A stretch of DNA of 58,018 bases from an uncultured Oscillospiraceae bacterium (GCA_910588105.1 CAJUQD010000014.1:1-58018), one strand, 5' to 3'. Positions 17,143-25,635 are shown, counted from the stretch's first letter. Notes: generated by a model from the sequence alone, not told the origin. A program made the numbers and translations.

Positions 17143-17171
17143 ATTATATCAGCCGGGCCGGATGTTGTCAA
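17143..17171 (-). promoter_or_regulatory. Sigma-A promoter of the leader-ABC exporter-formyltransferase operon
   Basis: Perfect TTGACA (17166-17171) and TATAAT (17143-17148) with a 17-nt spacer on the minus strand; this predicts a leader of about 145 nt before the exporter start. Confidence 0.9.
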
Positions 17172-17272
17172 ACCCTATTCCCAAAGGTTCCACCCCGTTC
17201 CGGGCTGGAAAGCGCCCGCCGGCCCCTCCAAAAAACTCGCGACAAAATACCAGGAAAATCCCCTGAAAATGA

Positions 17273-17301
17273 TTGACAAATGGTGGTCAAGCCGCTATTA
17301 T
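17273..17301 (+). promoter_or_regulatory. Sigma-A promoter of the pot operon
   Basis: TTGACA (17273-17278) and TATTAT (17296-17301) with a 17-nt spacer. The predicted 5' untranslated region is about 220 nt and includes the GC-rich repeat. Confidence 0.75.
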
Positions 17302-17329
17302 GTATCTCGCTATCCGTGAAAACCTGAGA

Positions 17330-17475
17330 AGCGCGAGGATAGGCGCATAGGGCAGCTTGGACTGAAGCGAAGCCGAGCGCAGGCCCGCGAGCGGGCCTGC
17401 GGCCAGGCCGAGTCGTAGGGAAAGCGGCCCAGCCATGCGCCCAAGCCGAGCGTGACAGCGAAAGCGTCCATCAGG
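17330..17475. repeat. GC-rich intergenic repeat, copy 1 (potA leader)
   Basis: Contains a perfect hairpin GCAGGCCCGC-GA-GCGGGCCTGC, then CAGGCCGAGTCGTAGGGAA, then CCATGCGCCCAAGCCGAGCG. The same three blocks occur, reordered, at 56409-56645. It lies between the promoter and the start of potA, so it is transcribed. Confidence 0.65.
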
Positions 17476-17530
17476 GAATAAAAAAAGGGAGCTGACAAAA
17501 CACTCATCATTTAGAAATGGGGGAGGATAC

Positions 17531-18718
17531 ATGTCCAAGGAGCTGATCCGCCTGCGGGACTGCGTGATGTCCTACGGCGACGAGGTCGTGCTCGACCACA
17601 TCAATCTGTATATCAACGATAAGGAGTTCCTCACGCTGCTGGGCCCCAGCGGGTGCGGCAAGACAACCACGCTTAGGATTATAGGCGGGTTTCTGTTGCC
17701 GACCGCCGGGGACGTTTTGTTTGACGGCGTGAGGATCAATGACGTCCCGCCCCACCAGCGGACGGTGAACACCGTATTCCAGCGGTACGCCCTGTTTCCG
17801 CACCTCAACGTGTTTGAGAATGTGGCCTTCGGCCTGCGCATCCCCAAAGCGGACAGCAGCGGACGCAAGGCGAAGCTCCCCGAACGGGTGATCCACGACC
17901 GGGTGATGGAGATGCTGGAGACGGTGAACCTCAAGGGCTTTGAGAAGCGCCCGGTGTCCGCCCTGTCCGGCGGGCAGCAGCAGCGGGTGGCCATCGCCCG
18001 GGCCCTGGTGAACCGCCCCCGGGTGCTGCTGCTGGACGAGCCGCTGGGGGCGCTTGACATGCGCCTGCGCAAGGATATGCAGAACGAGCTGAAGCGGATT
18101 CAGCAGGAGATGGAGATCACCTTCATCTATGTGACCCACGACCAGGAGGAGGCGCTGGCCATGTCCGACACCGTGGTGGTGATGGACGGCGGGCGCATCC
18201 AGCAGATCGGCACCCCCGAGGACATTTATAACGAGCCCCAAAACGCCTTCGTGGCCGACTTCATCGGCGAGTCCAACATCATCGACGGCATCATGCGCTC
18301 CGACGGTGTGGTGGAGATCTTCAACCGCAAGTTCCAGTGCCTGGACAAGGGCTTCGCCAAGGATGAGCCGGTGGACGTGGTCATCCGCCCCGAGGACGTG
18401 GACATTGTGGACGAGGCGGCTGGCCAGCTCAAGGGCACCGTCACCTCCGTCACCTTCAAGGGCGTCCACTACGACACCATCGTGGACTTCTACGGCTTTA
18501 AGTGGCTCATCCAGACCACCGATTACTGCCCGGTGGACAGCCGCATCGGCATCAAGATCGACCCGGACGGCATCCACGTGATGAAAAAGAGCCAGTACTC
18601 CGGCCTGTTCGGGGACTACTCCTCCTACTCCGAGGAGTACGAGGAGCTGGACGTGGTGGAGGACGAGTCCGGCGACGGGGAGGAGAGCGGCTCCCGGGAG
18701 GGCGGCCATGAGGAGTAA
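17531..18718 (+). CDS. potA: PotA, spermidine/putrescine ABC importer ATPase
   Basis: ATPase of a polyamine importer, 395 residues. The NBD has Walker A GPSGCGKTTT, signature LSGGQQQRV, Walker B LLLDEPLGALD and switch THDQEEA; a TOBE-type C-terminal domain follows (about residues 240-350). The last 40 residues are very acidic (DYSSYSEEYEELDVVEDESG), an extension beyond ordinary PotA. It starts at ATG 17531 behind GGGGGAGG. The next gene starts inside its 3' end (18708), an 11-nt overlap, so potA and potB are coupled. Confidence 0.9.
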   Translation: MSKELIRLRDCVMSYGDEVVLDHINLYINDKEFLTLLGPSGCGKTTTLRIIGGFLLPTAGDVLFDGVRINDVPPHQRTVNTVFQRYALFPHLNVFENVAFGLRIPKADSSGRKAKLPERVIHDRVMEMLETVNLKGFEKRPVSALSGGQQQRVAIARALVNRPRVLLLDEPLGALDMRLRKDMQNELKRIQQEMEITFIYVTHDQEEALAMSDTVVVMDGGRIQQIGTPEDIYNEPQNAFVADFIGESNIIDGIMRSDGVVEIFNRKFQCLDKGFAKDEPVDVVIRPEDVDIVDEAAGQLKGTVTSVTFKGVHYDTIVDFYGFKWLIQTTDYCPVDSRIGIKIDPDGIHVMKKSQYSGLFGDYSSYSEEYEELDVVEDESGDGEESGSREGGHEE

Positions 18719-19559
18719 GCGCGGCTGGTTTGCCTTCCCCTACGTGATCTGGATGGCCCTGTTTGTGGTTGTCCCCATTATCATCATGGCGGTATACGCC
18801 TTCACCGCCGCCGACCCCGCCACCGGCGCCGCCCAGGCAACCCTGGGTAATTTCACCGGCATGGGGCTGTACCTGAGCGTGTTCCTGCGCTCCTTCTGGC
18901 TGGCGGTGCTGGCCACCCTGGTGTGCCTGCTTATCGGCTACCCCGTGTCCTACTGGATGGCCAAGGAGGGCCCCCGGTTCCAGCGTCTGGCCATGGCCCT
19001 CATCATGCTGCCCATGTGGATGAACTTCCTGCTGCGTACCTACTCCTGGATGTCCATCCTGGAAAACAACGGCCTGCTCAACCAGCTGTTCCGGGCCGCC
19101 GGCCTGCTGGATCTGCTGGGGGTGGATCACCTCCAGATGATCGGCACCCCCGGCGCGGTGGTGCTGGGCATGGTGTATAACTACCTGCCCTTCATGATCC
19201 TGCCCATCTATTCCGTCATCGTCAAGCTGGACGGCTCCCTTGTCGAGGCTGCCCGGGACCTGGGGGCGGACGGGGTGCGGGTATTCCGCAAGGTCATCTT
19301 CCCCCTGTCCCTGCCCGGCATCCTGTCCGGGGTGACTATGGTGTTTGTGCCGTCCGTGTCCACGTTTGCCATCTCCAACCTCCTGGGGGGCGGCAACCAG
19401 ATGATGCTGGGCGATTTGATTGAGCTGCAATTTCTGGGCGGGGCCTACAACCCCCACCTGGGCGCCGCCATCTCCATGGTGATGATGGTCATCGTGGTGG
19501 TGTGCATGGTGGTCATGAACCACTTCGGCGAGGGCGAGGAACAGGCGGTGATGCTCTGA
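18708..19559 (+). CDS. potB: PotB, polyamine importer permease
   Basis: A 283-residue MetI-like permease with six predicted membrane helices. The EAA loop is visible as VEAARDLGADGVRVFRKVIFP. PotB-type features include the NFLLRTYSW segment after helix two. It overlaps potA and is followed by a 109-nt gap containing a perfect 13-bp hairpin before potCD. The ATPase, both permeases and the binding protein are thus all in one set. Confidence 0.9.
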   Translation: MRSKRGWFAFPYVIWMALFVVVPIIIMAVYAFTAADPATGAAQATLGNFTGMGLYLSVFLRSFWLAVLATLVCLLIGYPVSYWMAKEGPRFQRLAMALIMLPMWMNFLLRTYSWMSILENNGLLNQLFRAAGLLDLLGVDHLQMIGTPGAVVLGMVYNYLPFMILPIYSVIVKLDGSLVEAARDLGADGVRVFRKVIFPLSLPGILSGVTMVFVPSVSTFAISNLLGGGNQMMLGDLIELQFLGGAYNPHLGAAISMVMMVIVVVCMVVMNHFGEGEEQAVML

Positions 19560-19562
19560 TGA

Positions 19563-19590
19563 CTTACTTTTTCTTGAAAGAAAAAGTAAG
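19563..19590. repeat. Perfect inverted repeat between potB and potCD
   Basis: CTTACTTTTTCTT and AAGAAAAAGTAAG flank a 2-nt loop, and GCTTACTTTATCC repeats the motif 40 nt later. It may be a partial terminator or a dispersed palindrome inserted in the operon. Confidence 0.6.
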
Positions 19591-19668
19591 CAAAAAGAAC
19601 TTTGATCCGCTTCGTTTTGCTTACTTTATCCAAAGCGGCCCCACGGCCACGAAGGGGGGCGCGTTCCT

Positions 19669-21678
19669 GTGAAGCAGAAAAACCGTATCGGCGGCCGCCT
19701 CTTTATCGGCCTGACCTTCCTGTTTTTGTATCTGCCCATTTTCCTGCTCATCGTGTTCTCCTTCAACGCCGGGGACTCCAGCGCCGTATGGAAGGGCTTC
19801 TCCCTGGAGTGGTACTCCGCCCTGTTCCAAAACCGGCTCATCATGGAGAGCCTGTACACCACCCTGCTGGTCTCCCTGTTGGCCACCGCCATCGCCACCG
19901 CTGCGGGCACATTCGCCGCCATCGGCCTTTATTCCCTATCCAAGCGCCGGCGGGACGCCCTGCTGGTGGTCAACGACATCCCCATGATGAACGCGGACAT
20001 CGTCACCGGCGTGTCCCTGTGCCTGTTCTTCGTGGCCTTCTTCCAGGGCTGGGGGGCCTTCGCCCAGTGGTTCAACAGCGTGCAGGGGGCGGTGGAGCTG
20101 CCCGTCCGCCTCACCCTGGGCTTCGGCACCATGCTGCTGGCCCATGTGGCCTTCAACATTCCCTATGTCATCCTCAACGTGGCCCCCAAGCTGCGCCAGA
20201 TGGACAAAAACCTGGTAGACGCGGCCCAGGACCTGGGCTGCACCTGGATGCAGGCCTTCTGGAAGGTGATCCTGCCGGAGATCAAGCCGGGCATCGTCTC
20301 CGGGGCGCTCATCGCCTTCACCATGTCCATTGATGACTTTGTCATCTCCTACTTCACCGCAGGCTCGTCCACCTCCACCCTGGCCATGCGCATCTACTCC
20401 ATGACCAAAAAGCGCATCACCCCGGAGGTCAACGCCGTGTCCACCCTGCTGTTTTTGTCGGTGCTGGCCCTGCTGGTGCTCAACAACGTGCGGGAGATCC
20501 GCCAGGAGCGGCGGGAGGCCCGGCAGGAGGTCCGGGAGCCCTCCTTCCTCGAAAAGCTGTCCATGAAATTCAACCAGCCCGCCTATCGGTGGGCCCGCCG
20601 GGGGCTGGCCGGGGCCATGGCCTGCGCCTTTCTGGCGGCGGTGGTGTTTCTCACCGGGGCCACCTCCTCCCAGCCTGTTGTCAACGTCTGCTCCTGGGGG
20701 GAGTATATCGACGAGGATCTCATCGGCCAGTTTGAGGACGCCACCGGCATCCGGGTGAACTACCAGACCGCCGAGAGCAACGAAGCCCTCTACTCCCTGC
20801 TGAAAAGCGGCGGCGCGGACTACGACGTCATCGTCCCCTCCGACTACATGATCTCCCAACTCATGGAGGAGGGGATGCTGGAGGAGCTGGACTACAGCCA
20901 GATTCCCAACTTTGAAAAAATCGACCGGCGCTTCCGCAACCTGCCCTACGACCCGGAGAACAGGTACACCGTCCCCTACTCCTGGGGCACCCTGGGACTC
21001 ATCTACAACGCGAATATGGTGGATGAGGAGCCGGACAGCTGGGGCGCTTTGTATGACGACCAGTACGCCGGGGACGTGCTGCTCATCAACAACTCCCGGG
21101 ACGCCCTGGGCGCGGCCCTGCTCCACCTGGGCTATTCGGTGAACACCACCGATGCCGGCCAGATCCGGGAGGCGTTCGGGCTGATTGCCGGGGCCAGCCG
21201 CCGGGGCGTGTTCCAAGGCAAGGTGATGGACCAGGTGTTCCAGAAGATGGAGGGCGGAAACGCCGCCATCGCCACCTACTACGCCGGGGACTACCTGTCC
21301 ATGCTGGACAACCAGGCGGACGGCGTGGACCTGCGCTACGTGATCCCCGAGGAGGGGGCCAACTGGTTTGTGGACGCCATGTGCGTACTCAAGGACGCCC
21401 CCCACTACGACGAGGCTATGGCGTGGATCAACTTCATCGCCTCCACCGAGGCCAACCTGGCCAACATGGACTATATCTGGTACGCCTCCCCCAACACCGA
21501 GGCATTGGAGCAGTACCCCGCCTACTACGAGGAGCTGTACGGCGAGGAACTTGACCCCGAGCTCTACGAGATCATGGCCGCCCCCGCCCAGGTGCTGGAG
21601 CGGTGCGAGATGTACCTGGCCCTCCCCCCCGCCACCCGGGCCCTGTATAACGAGCTGTGGGTTCAGCTGGGAACCTGA
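19669..21678 (+). CDS. potCD: PotC-PotD fusion: polyamine permease plus binding domain
   Basis: A 669-residue fusion. Residues 1-270 are a PotC-type permease with six helices and the EAA loop VDAAQDLGCTWMQAFWKVILP. A linker and a further membrane helix (about residues 308-330) follow, then an extracellular PotD-like binding domain (about 335-669) with VNVCSWGEYIDEDLI, GADYDVIVPSDYM and VPYSWGTLGLIYNANMV. The binding protein is thus tethered to the translocation pore instead of being a free lipoprotein. GTG 19669 is used as the start behind GAAGGGGGG. PotCD fusions occur in other Firmicutes, so this is a variant, not a frameshift artefact. A strong terminator follows. Confidence 0.9.
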   Translation: MKQKNRIGGRLFIGLTFLFLYLPIFLLIVFSFNAGDSSAVWKGFSLEWYSALFQNRLIMESLYTTLLVSLLATAIATAAGTFAAIGLYSLSKRRRDALLVVNDIPMMNADIVTGVSLCLFFVAFFQGWGAFAQWFNSVQGAVELPVRLTLGFGTMLLAHVAFNIPYVILNVAPKLRQMDKNLVDAAQDLGCTWMQAFWKVILPEIKPGIVSGALIAFTMSIDDFVISYFTAGSSTSTLAMRIYSMTKKRITPEVNAVSTLLFLSVLALLVLNNVREIRQERREARQEVREPSFLEKLSMKFNQPAYRWARRGLAGAMACAFLAAVVFLTGATSSQPVVNVCSWGEYIDEDLIGQFEDATGIRVNYQTAESNEALYSLLKSGGADYDVIVPSDYMISQLMEEGMLEELDYSQIPNFEKIDRRFRNLPYDPENRYTVPYSWGTLGLIYNANMVDEEPDSWGALYDDQYAGDVLLINNSRDALGAALLHLGYSVNTTDAGQIREAFGLIAGASRRGVFQGKVMDQVFQKMEGGNAAIATYYAGDYLSMLDNQADGVDLRYVIPEEGANWFVDAMCVLKDAPHYDEAMAWINFIASTEANLANMDYIWYASPNTEALEQYPAYYEELYGEELDPELYEIMAAPAQVLERCEMYLALPPATRALYNELWVQLGT

Positions 21679-21683
21679 CCTGT

Positions 21684-21723
21684 AAAAAGCGCCGGGGCAT
21701 TTATGCCGCCCCGGCGCTTTTTT
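21684..21723 (+). terminator. Terminator of the pot operon
   Basis: AAAAAGCGCCGGGGC pairs with GCCCCGGCGCTTTTTT around a short loop and ends in a T run. Confidence 0.92.
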
Positions 21724-21737
21724 ATCCCCCGCAGGGT

Positions 21738-21766
21738 TTGACTAATTGCCTCCGCTGTTGTATAAT
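21738..21766 (+). promoter_or_regulatory. Promoter of the methyltransferase-VanZ-ecf-truA run
   Basis: TTGACT (21738-21743) and TATAAT (21761-21766), 17-nt spacer, about 35 nt before the methyltransferase start. Confidence 0.85.
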
Positions 21767-21799
21767 ACCTTGATTGTTTATTTCTAGGGGGGTGAAACC

Positions 21800-22672
21800 A
21801 TGTGGCTGGCCGACCGATGGACGGACTATGAGCTGCTGGACTGCGGCCGGGGCGAGAAGCTGGAGCGCTGGGGAGACAAGCTGCTGGTGCGGCCCGACCC
21901 CCAGGCCATCTGGAACACCCCCCGCGCCCACAGGGGTTGGAAACGCCCCGACGCCCGCTACGCCCGCTCCAGCTCCGGCGGCGGCCAGTGGGCGGACAGG
22001 AGCGTCCCCCCGCGCTGGCAGGTGCGCTATCAAGACCTCACCTTCAACGTGGGGCTGATGAACTTCAAACACACCGGGGTGTTCCCTGAGCAGGGGGCCA
22101 ACTGGGACTTTGCCCGGGAAATGATCCAAAACGCCGGGCGCCCGGTGAGCGTGCTCAACCTGTTCGCCTATACCGGCGGGGCCACCATCTCCTGCGCGGC
22201 GGCGGGGGCGGCGGTGTGCCACGTGGACGCGGCCAAGGGCATGGTCCAGTGGGCAAAGGACAACGCCCGCTCCTCCGGGCTGGAGGGCAGGCCCATCCGC
22301 TGGATTGTGGACGACTGCGCCAAATTCGTGGAACGGGAAATACGCCGGGGGCGGACGTACGACGCCGTCATCATGGATCCGCCCTCCTATGGCCGGGGGC
22401 CCTCCGGCGAGGTGTGGAAGCTGGAGGAGAATTTGTACCCCTTTGTGGAGCTGGTGGCCGGGGTGCTGTCCCGCGACCCGCTGTTCGTCATTTTGAACTC
22501 CTACACCACAGGGCTGTCCCCATCGGTACTCACCTATATCCTGCAGACCGTGGTAGGCGGCAGGTTCGGCGGGCATACCGTGTCCGATGAGCTGGGCCTG
22601 CCCGTTGCCGCCACAGGACTGGCCCTGCCCTGCGGGGCCACCGGGCGGTGGACGGCGGAAGGTGCCCGGTAA
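21800..22672 (+). CDS. Class I SAM-dependent (RlmI/RlmK-like) methyltransferase
   Basis: A 290-residue methyltransferase of the COG1092 rRNA large-subunit cytosine methyltransferase group. NLFAYTGGATISCAAAGA is the SAM-binding glycine motif, the acidic VCHVDAAKGMVQWAK strand follows, and DAVIMDPPSYGRG is the catalytic-loop motif. The N-terminal PUA domain of RlmI is missing; a short beta-rich segment takes its place. The likely target is RNA, but the exact nucleotide is unknown. It overlaps the downstream VanZ-like gene (TAATG). Confidence 0.82.
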   Translation: MWLADRWTDYELLDCGRGEKLERWGDKLLVRPDPQAIWNTPRAHRGWKRPDARYARSSSGGGQWADRSVPPRWQVRYQDLTFNVGLMNFKHTGVFPEQGANWDFAREMIQNAGRPVSVLNLFAYTGGATISCAAAGAAVCHVDAAKGMVQWAKDNARSSGLEGRPIRWIVDDCAKFVEREIRRGRTYDAVIMDPPSYGRGPSGEVWKLEENLYPFVELVAGVLSRDPLFVILNSYTTGLSPSVLTYILQTVVGGRFGGHTVSDELGLPVAATGLALPCGATGRWTAEGAR

Positions 22673-23265
22673 TGGCGCGCATCGCCCGCTACATCTCCTA
22701 TATGCTCCCCGGCTTGGGGGCGGGGGCGCTGGCGTACCTGCTGCTGCTCCGGCCCCGGCGCAGGCGCCTGGACGCCCGGGGGCTGTCCAGCGGCACCATC
22801 CGGGAGGGGGCCATGGCCCTGTTCTGGGCCTACTGCGGCGGCATGGCCGTCCTCACCCTGGTCCCCCAGCCCGGCTATGTGACCGCCGCCCTCATGGGGC
22901 ATACCGCCCCCTATTTCGATGTGAGCGGCCTGTCCCGGCGGGTGAGCCTGATCCCCTTCTCCCAGCTGGACAGCCTGTTCAACATCCTGGGGAACATCGT
23001 CATGTTCCTCCCCTTCGGCTTTTTCGCCGCCCTGCTGTGGAGGGGCTTCGGCTGGAGGCGGGCCGTCCTTCTCAGCTTCGCCGTCACCGCCTTCATCGAG
23101 TGCTGGCAGCTGTTTGTGGGGCGGTGCTTTGATGTGGACGATATGATTTTCAACGCCCTGGGCGTGTTTGGCGGCTTTCTGCTGGGGGCGGCCATCCGGC
23201 TGCTGCTGCCCCGCTTTTCACAACAATTCCCGGTACATCCCTTCGATCCTTCCCAGACGAGGTAA
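22672..23265 (+). CDS. VanZ-like family membrane protein (second)
   Basis: A 197-residue VanZ-domain protein. NIVMFLPFGFF and IECWQLFVGRCFDVDDMIFN match the family, and the same motifs occur in the AT-rich paralog at 524-1156. It has about five hydrophobic segments and a basic first cytoplasmic loop (RPRRRRLDAR). Here the base composition matches the chromosome, so this is the resident copy. The start ATG overlaps the methyltransferase stop, implying co-translation. Function beyond family membership is unknown. Confidence 0.82.
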   Translation: MARIARYISYMLPGLGAGALAYLLLLRPRRRRLDARGLSSGTIREGAMALFWAYCGGMAVLTLVPQPGYVTAALMGHTAPYFDVSGLSRRVSLIPFSQLDSLFNILGNIVMFLPFGFFAALLWRGFGWRRAVLLSFAVTAFIECWQLFVGRCFDVDDMIFNALGVFGGFLLGAAIRLLLPRFSQQFPVHPFDPSQTR

Positions 23266-23271
23266 CTGCTT

Positions 23272-24117
23272 ATGGCCCAGCCCATCCTCCAAACCGAAAA
23301 CCTCACCTTCCGCTACACCACCGGGGAGGGGGTCGCCCCCACGGTGCTGGATAACCTCACCCTGTCCGTCAGGCCGGGGGAGTTTGTGGCGGTGCTGGGC
23401 CACAACGGCTCGGGCAAATCCACCCTGGCCAAGCACTTCAACGCCATCCTCCTGCCCTCCGGGGGCAAGGTTTACGTGGACGGCCTGGACACCTGCGGCG
23501 AGGAACACCTGCTGGACATCCGCCGCCGGGTGGGCATGGTGTTCCAGAACCCGGACAACCAGATCGTGGCCAGCGTGGTGGAGGAGGACGTGGCCTTCGG
23601 CCCGGAAAACCTGGGCGTGCCCTCCGCGGAGATCCGGGAGCGGGTGGACGCCGCCCTGGAAACCGTGGGCATGGCGGACTACGCCCGCCACGCCCCCCAC
23701 CTGCTGTCCGGCGGGCAGAAGCAGCGGGTGGCCATCGCCGGGGTGCTGGCCATGCGGCCCCGGTGCATCGTGCTGGATGAGCCCACCGCCATGCTGGACC
23801 CGGTGGGGCGGCGCGAGGTGCTGGACACCATCCGGCGTCTCAACACGGAAGCCGGCATCACGGTGGTGCTCATCACCCACCACATGGACGAGGCCGCCCA
23901 GGCGGACCGGCTCGTGGTCATGCACGACGGCCACATCGTGGCGGACGACAAGCCCGCGCTGGTGTTCCAGAACGTGGATGGCCTGCGCTCCCTGGGGCTG
24001 GAGGTGCCCGAGCCGGTGGCGCTGCTCTACGAGCTGCGGCAGGCGGGGGTGGACGTGCCCCTGACGGCGCTGACGGTGGATGAGTGCGCCCAGGTGTTGA
24101 AGGAGCTGCTGGCGTAA
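23272..24117 (+). CDS. ecfA1: EcfA1, ECF vitamin/metal transporter ATPase
   Basis: First ATPase of the energy-coupling factor module that powers several S-component vitamin or metal importers. The 281 residues show Walker A GHNGSGKST, FQNPDNQIVASVVEEDVAFGPENLG, signature LLSGGQKQRVAIAG and Walker B CIVLDEPTAMLD. Normally directly followed by ecfA2; here a GNAT gene intervenes. The usual upstream neighbour rplQ is not present, so the module lies outside its common ribosomal-protein context. Confidence 0.93.
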   Translation: MAQPILQTENLTFRYTTGEGVAPTVLDNLTLSVRPGEFVAVLGHNGSGKSTLAKHFNAILLPSGGKVYVDGLDTCGEEHLLDIRRRVGMVFQNPDNQIVASVVEEDVAFGPENLGVPSAEIRERVDAALETVGMADYARHAPHLLSGGQKQRVAIAGVLAMRPRCIVLDEPTAMLDPVGRREVLDTIRRLNTEAGITVVLITHHMDEAAQADRLVVMHDGHIVADDKPALVFQNVDGLRSLGLEVPEPVALLYELRQAGVDVPLTALTVDECAQVLKELLA

Positions 24118-24153
24118 CAGCGCAGGCCCAACCTTCAATGAGGAGGGATAACC

Positions 24154-24597
24154 ATGAGAATAGTCGAAATAGCAGACCGAAACCTGGAATTGATGCAGCA
24201 CCTATTAGCGGTATGGGAAAGTTCTGTGAAAGCTACGCATCTATTTCTGTCAAATGATGAAATCAATACGATCAAGCAGTATGTTCCCCAGGCGCTGCAA
24301 AAGGTTCCTCAATTAATAGTTGCCGAAAATGAAAAAGGACATCCGGCAGGATTTATGGGCGTCGCAAATCAAACGCTTGAAATGCTATTTATCTCAAGCG
24401 AGAGCAGAGGGCGGGGAATCGGAAAACGATTGCTGCGGTATGGGATCGAAACCTATTCCATAAATGAGCTCACCGTAAATGAGCAGAATCCTATTGCAAA
24501 AGGCTTTTATGAGCATATGGGGTTTGAAGTCTATAAAAGGGCCGAATTCGACGAGCAGGGCAATCCGTATCCGTTACTATATATGAAGAGAGCTTGA
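24154..24597 (+). CDS. GNAT-family N-acetyltransferase
   Basis: A 147-residue GNAT domain resembling YjaB-type acetyltransferases. The acetyl-CoA motif A is MLFISSESRGRGIGKRLL, and the C-terminal motif B is NEQNPIAKGFYEHMGFEVY. It has its own strong site (GGAGGG) but no promoter of its own that I can see. The gene is visibly more AT-rich than ecfA1 and ecfA2 on both sides, and breaks an otherwise conserved gene pair, so it is probably a recent insertion. The substrate is unknown. Confidence 0.85.
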   Translation: MRIVEIADRNLELMQHLLAVWESSVKATHLFLSNDEINTIKQYVPQALQKVPQLIVAENEKGHPAGFMGVANQTLEMLFISSESRGRGIGKRLLRYGIETYSINELTVNEQNPIAKGFYEHMGFEVYKRAEFDEQGNPYPLLYMKRA

Positions 24598-24654
24598 CAA
24601 CTTCCAGCTTTGCTTCACCCGCATTTATCAATCTCCATTCCAAGGAGTTCATAC

Positions 24655-25635
24655 ATGCAAGCTATCATCGAAACCAGACAACTCACCCACACCTACAGCC
24701 AGGGCACCCCCTTTGAGCACACCGCCCTGGACCGCGTGGATTTCTCCGCCCAGGCCGGGGAATACCTGGCCGTCATCGGCCGCACCGGGTCGGGGAAATC
24801 CACCCTGATCCAGCACCTCAACGGCCTTTTGAAGCCCACCTCCGGCCAGGTGCTGTTCGACGGCGCCGACATCTGGGAGGACAAGTCGCGCACCCGGCAG
24901 GTGCGGTGCCAGGTGGGGCTGGTGTTCCAGTACCCGGAGTACCAGCTCTTTGAGGAGACAGTGTACCAGGACATCGCCTTCGGCCCCAAAAACATGGGGC
25001 TGGACGCCGATGAGGTGGACCGCCGGGTGAAGCAGTCCGCCCGGTTCGTGGGGCTGGAGCCCGCCGTCCTGGAGAAATCTCCCTTCGACCTGTCCGGCGG
25101 GCAGAAGCGGCGGGTGGCCATCGCGGGCGTCATCGCCATGGAGCCCCGGGTCCTGGTGCTGGACGAGCCCACCGCCGGGCTGGACCCCTCCGGCTCCGCC
25201 CGTATCCTGGACAACATCCGCACCTACCACCAGGAGAAAAATGCCTGCATTATCCTGGTGTCCCACTCCATGGAGGAGGTGGCACGGGAGGCCGGGCGGC
25301 TGGTGGTCATCCACAAGGGGGCCGTCCCCTTCTCGGGGCCCCCGGAGGAGGTCTTTGCCCACGGGGACGAGCTGGAGGCCATGGGCCTGGGCGTGCCCGC
25401 CATGACAAAGGTGTTTGCCCGGCTGCGCTCCATGGGGGTGGACGTGCCCCCCTCTGTCTACACCATCCCCCAGGCCAGGGAGGCCATTTTAGCGGCCCTC
25501 CATAGGGGCCCCCGCAAAGCTGCCCTTGGGCTTTGCGGGGAGAGGACGAAGGAGCCTGCGGATATGGACGTTTCAACGCCCCCGGCTGAAACCGAAATGG
25601 AACAGGCGTCTTCTGACGAAAAGGGGGTGCGGTGA
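24655..25635 (+). CDS. ecfA2: EcfA2, ECF transporter ATPase with extended C-terminus
   Basis: Second ECF ATPase. Walker A GRTGSGKST, FQYPEYQLFEETVYQDIAFG, signature DLSGGQKRRVAIAG and Walker B VLVLDEPTAGLD are present. Start ATG 24655 follows AAGGAG; the longer frame to 24610 is not supported. At 326 residues it exceeds the usual 280-290: about 40 extra C-terminal residues (from GPRKAALGLCGERTKE) coincide with a perfect 11-bp inverted repeat in the DNA (25510-25540). The stop overlaps the ecfT start (TGATG). Confidence 0.92.
   Translation: MQAIIETRQLTHTYSQGTPFEHTALDRVDFSAQAGEYLAVIGRTGSGKSTLIQHLNGLLKPTSGQVLFDGADIWEDKSRTRQVRCQVGLVFQYPEYQLFEETVYQDIAFGPKNMGLDADEVDRRVKQSARFVGLEPAVLEKSPFDLSGGQKRRVAIAGVIAMEPRVLVLDEPTAGLDPSGSARILDNIRTYHQEKNACIILVSHSMEEVAREAGRLVVIHKGAVPFSGPPEEVFAHGDELEAMGLGVPAMTKVFARLRSMGVDVPPSVYTIPQAREAILAALHRGPRKAALGLCGERTKEPADMDVSTPPAETEMEQASSDEKGVR
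25510..25540. repeat. Perfect inverted repeat inside the ecfA2 C-terminal extension
   Basis: CCCCGCAAAGC and GCTTTGCGGGG around a 9-nt loop, in frame within the non-conserved tail. It looks like a small palindrome inserted into coding sequence. Confidence 0.5.
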
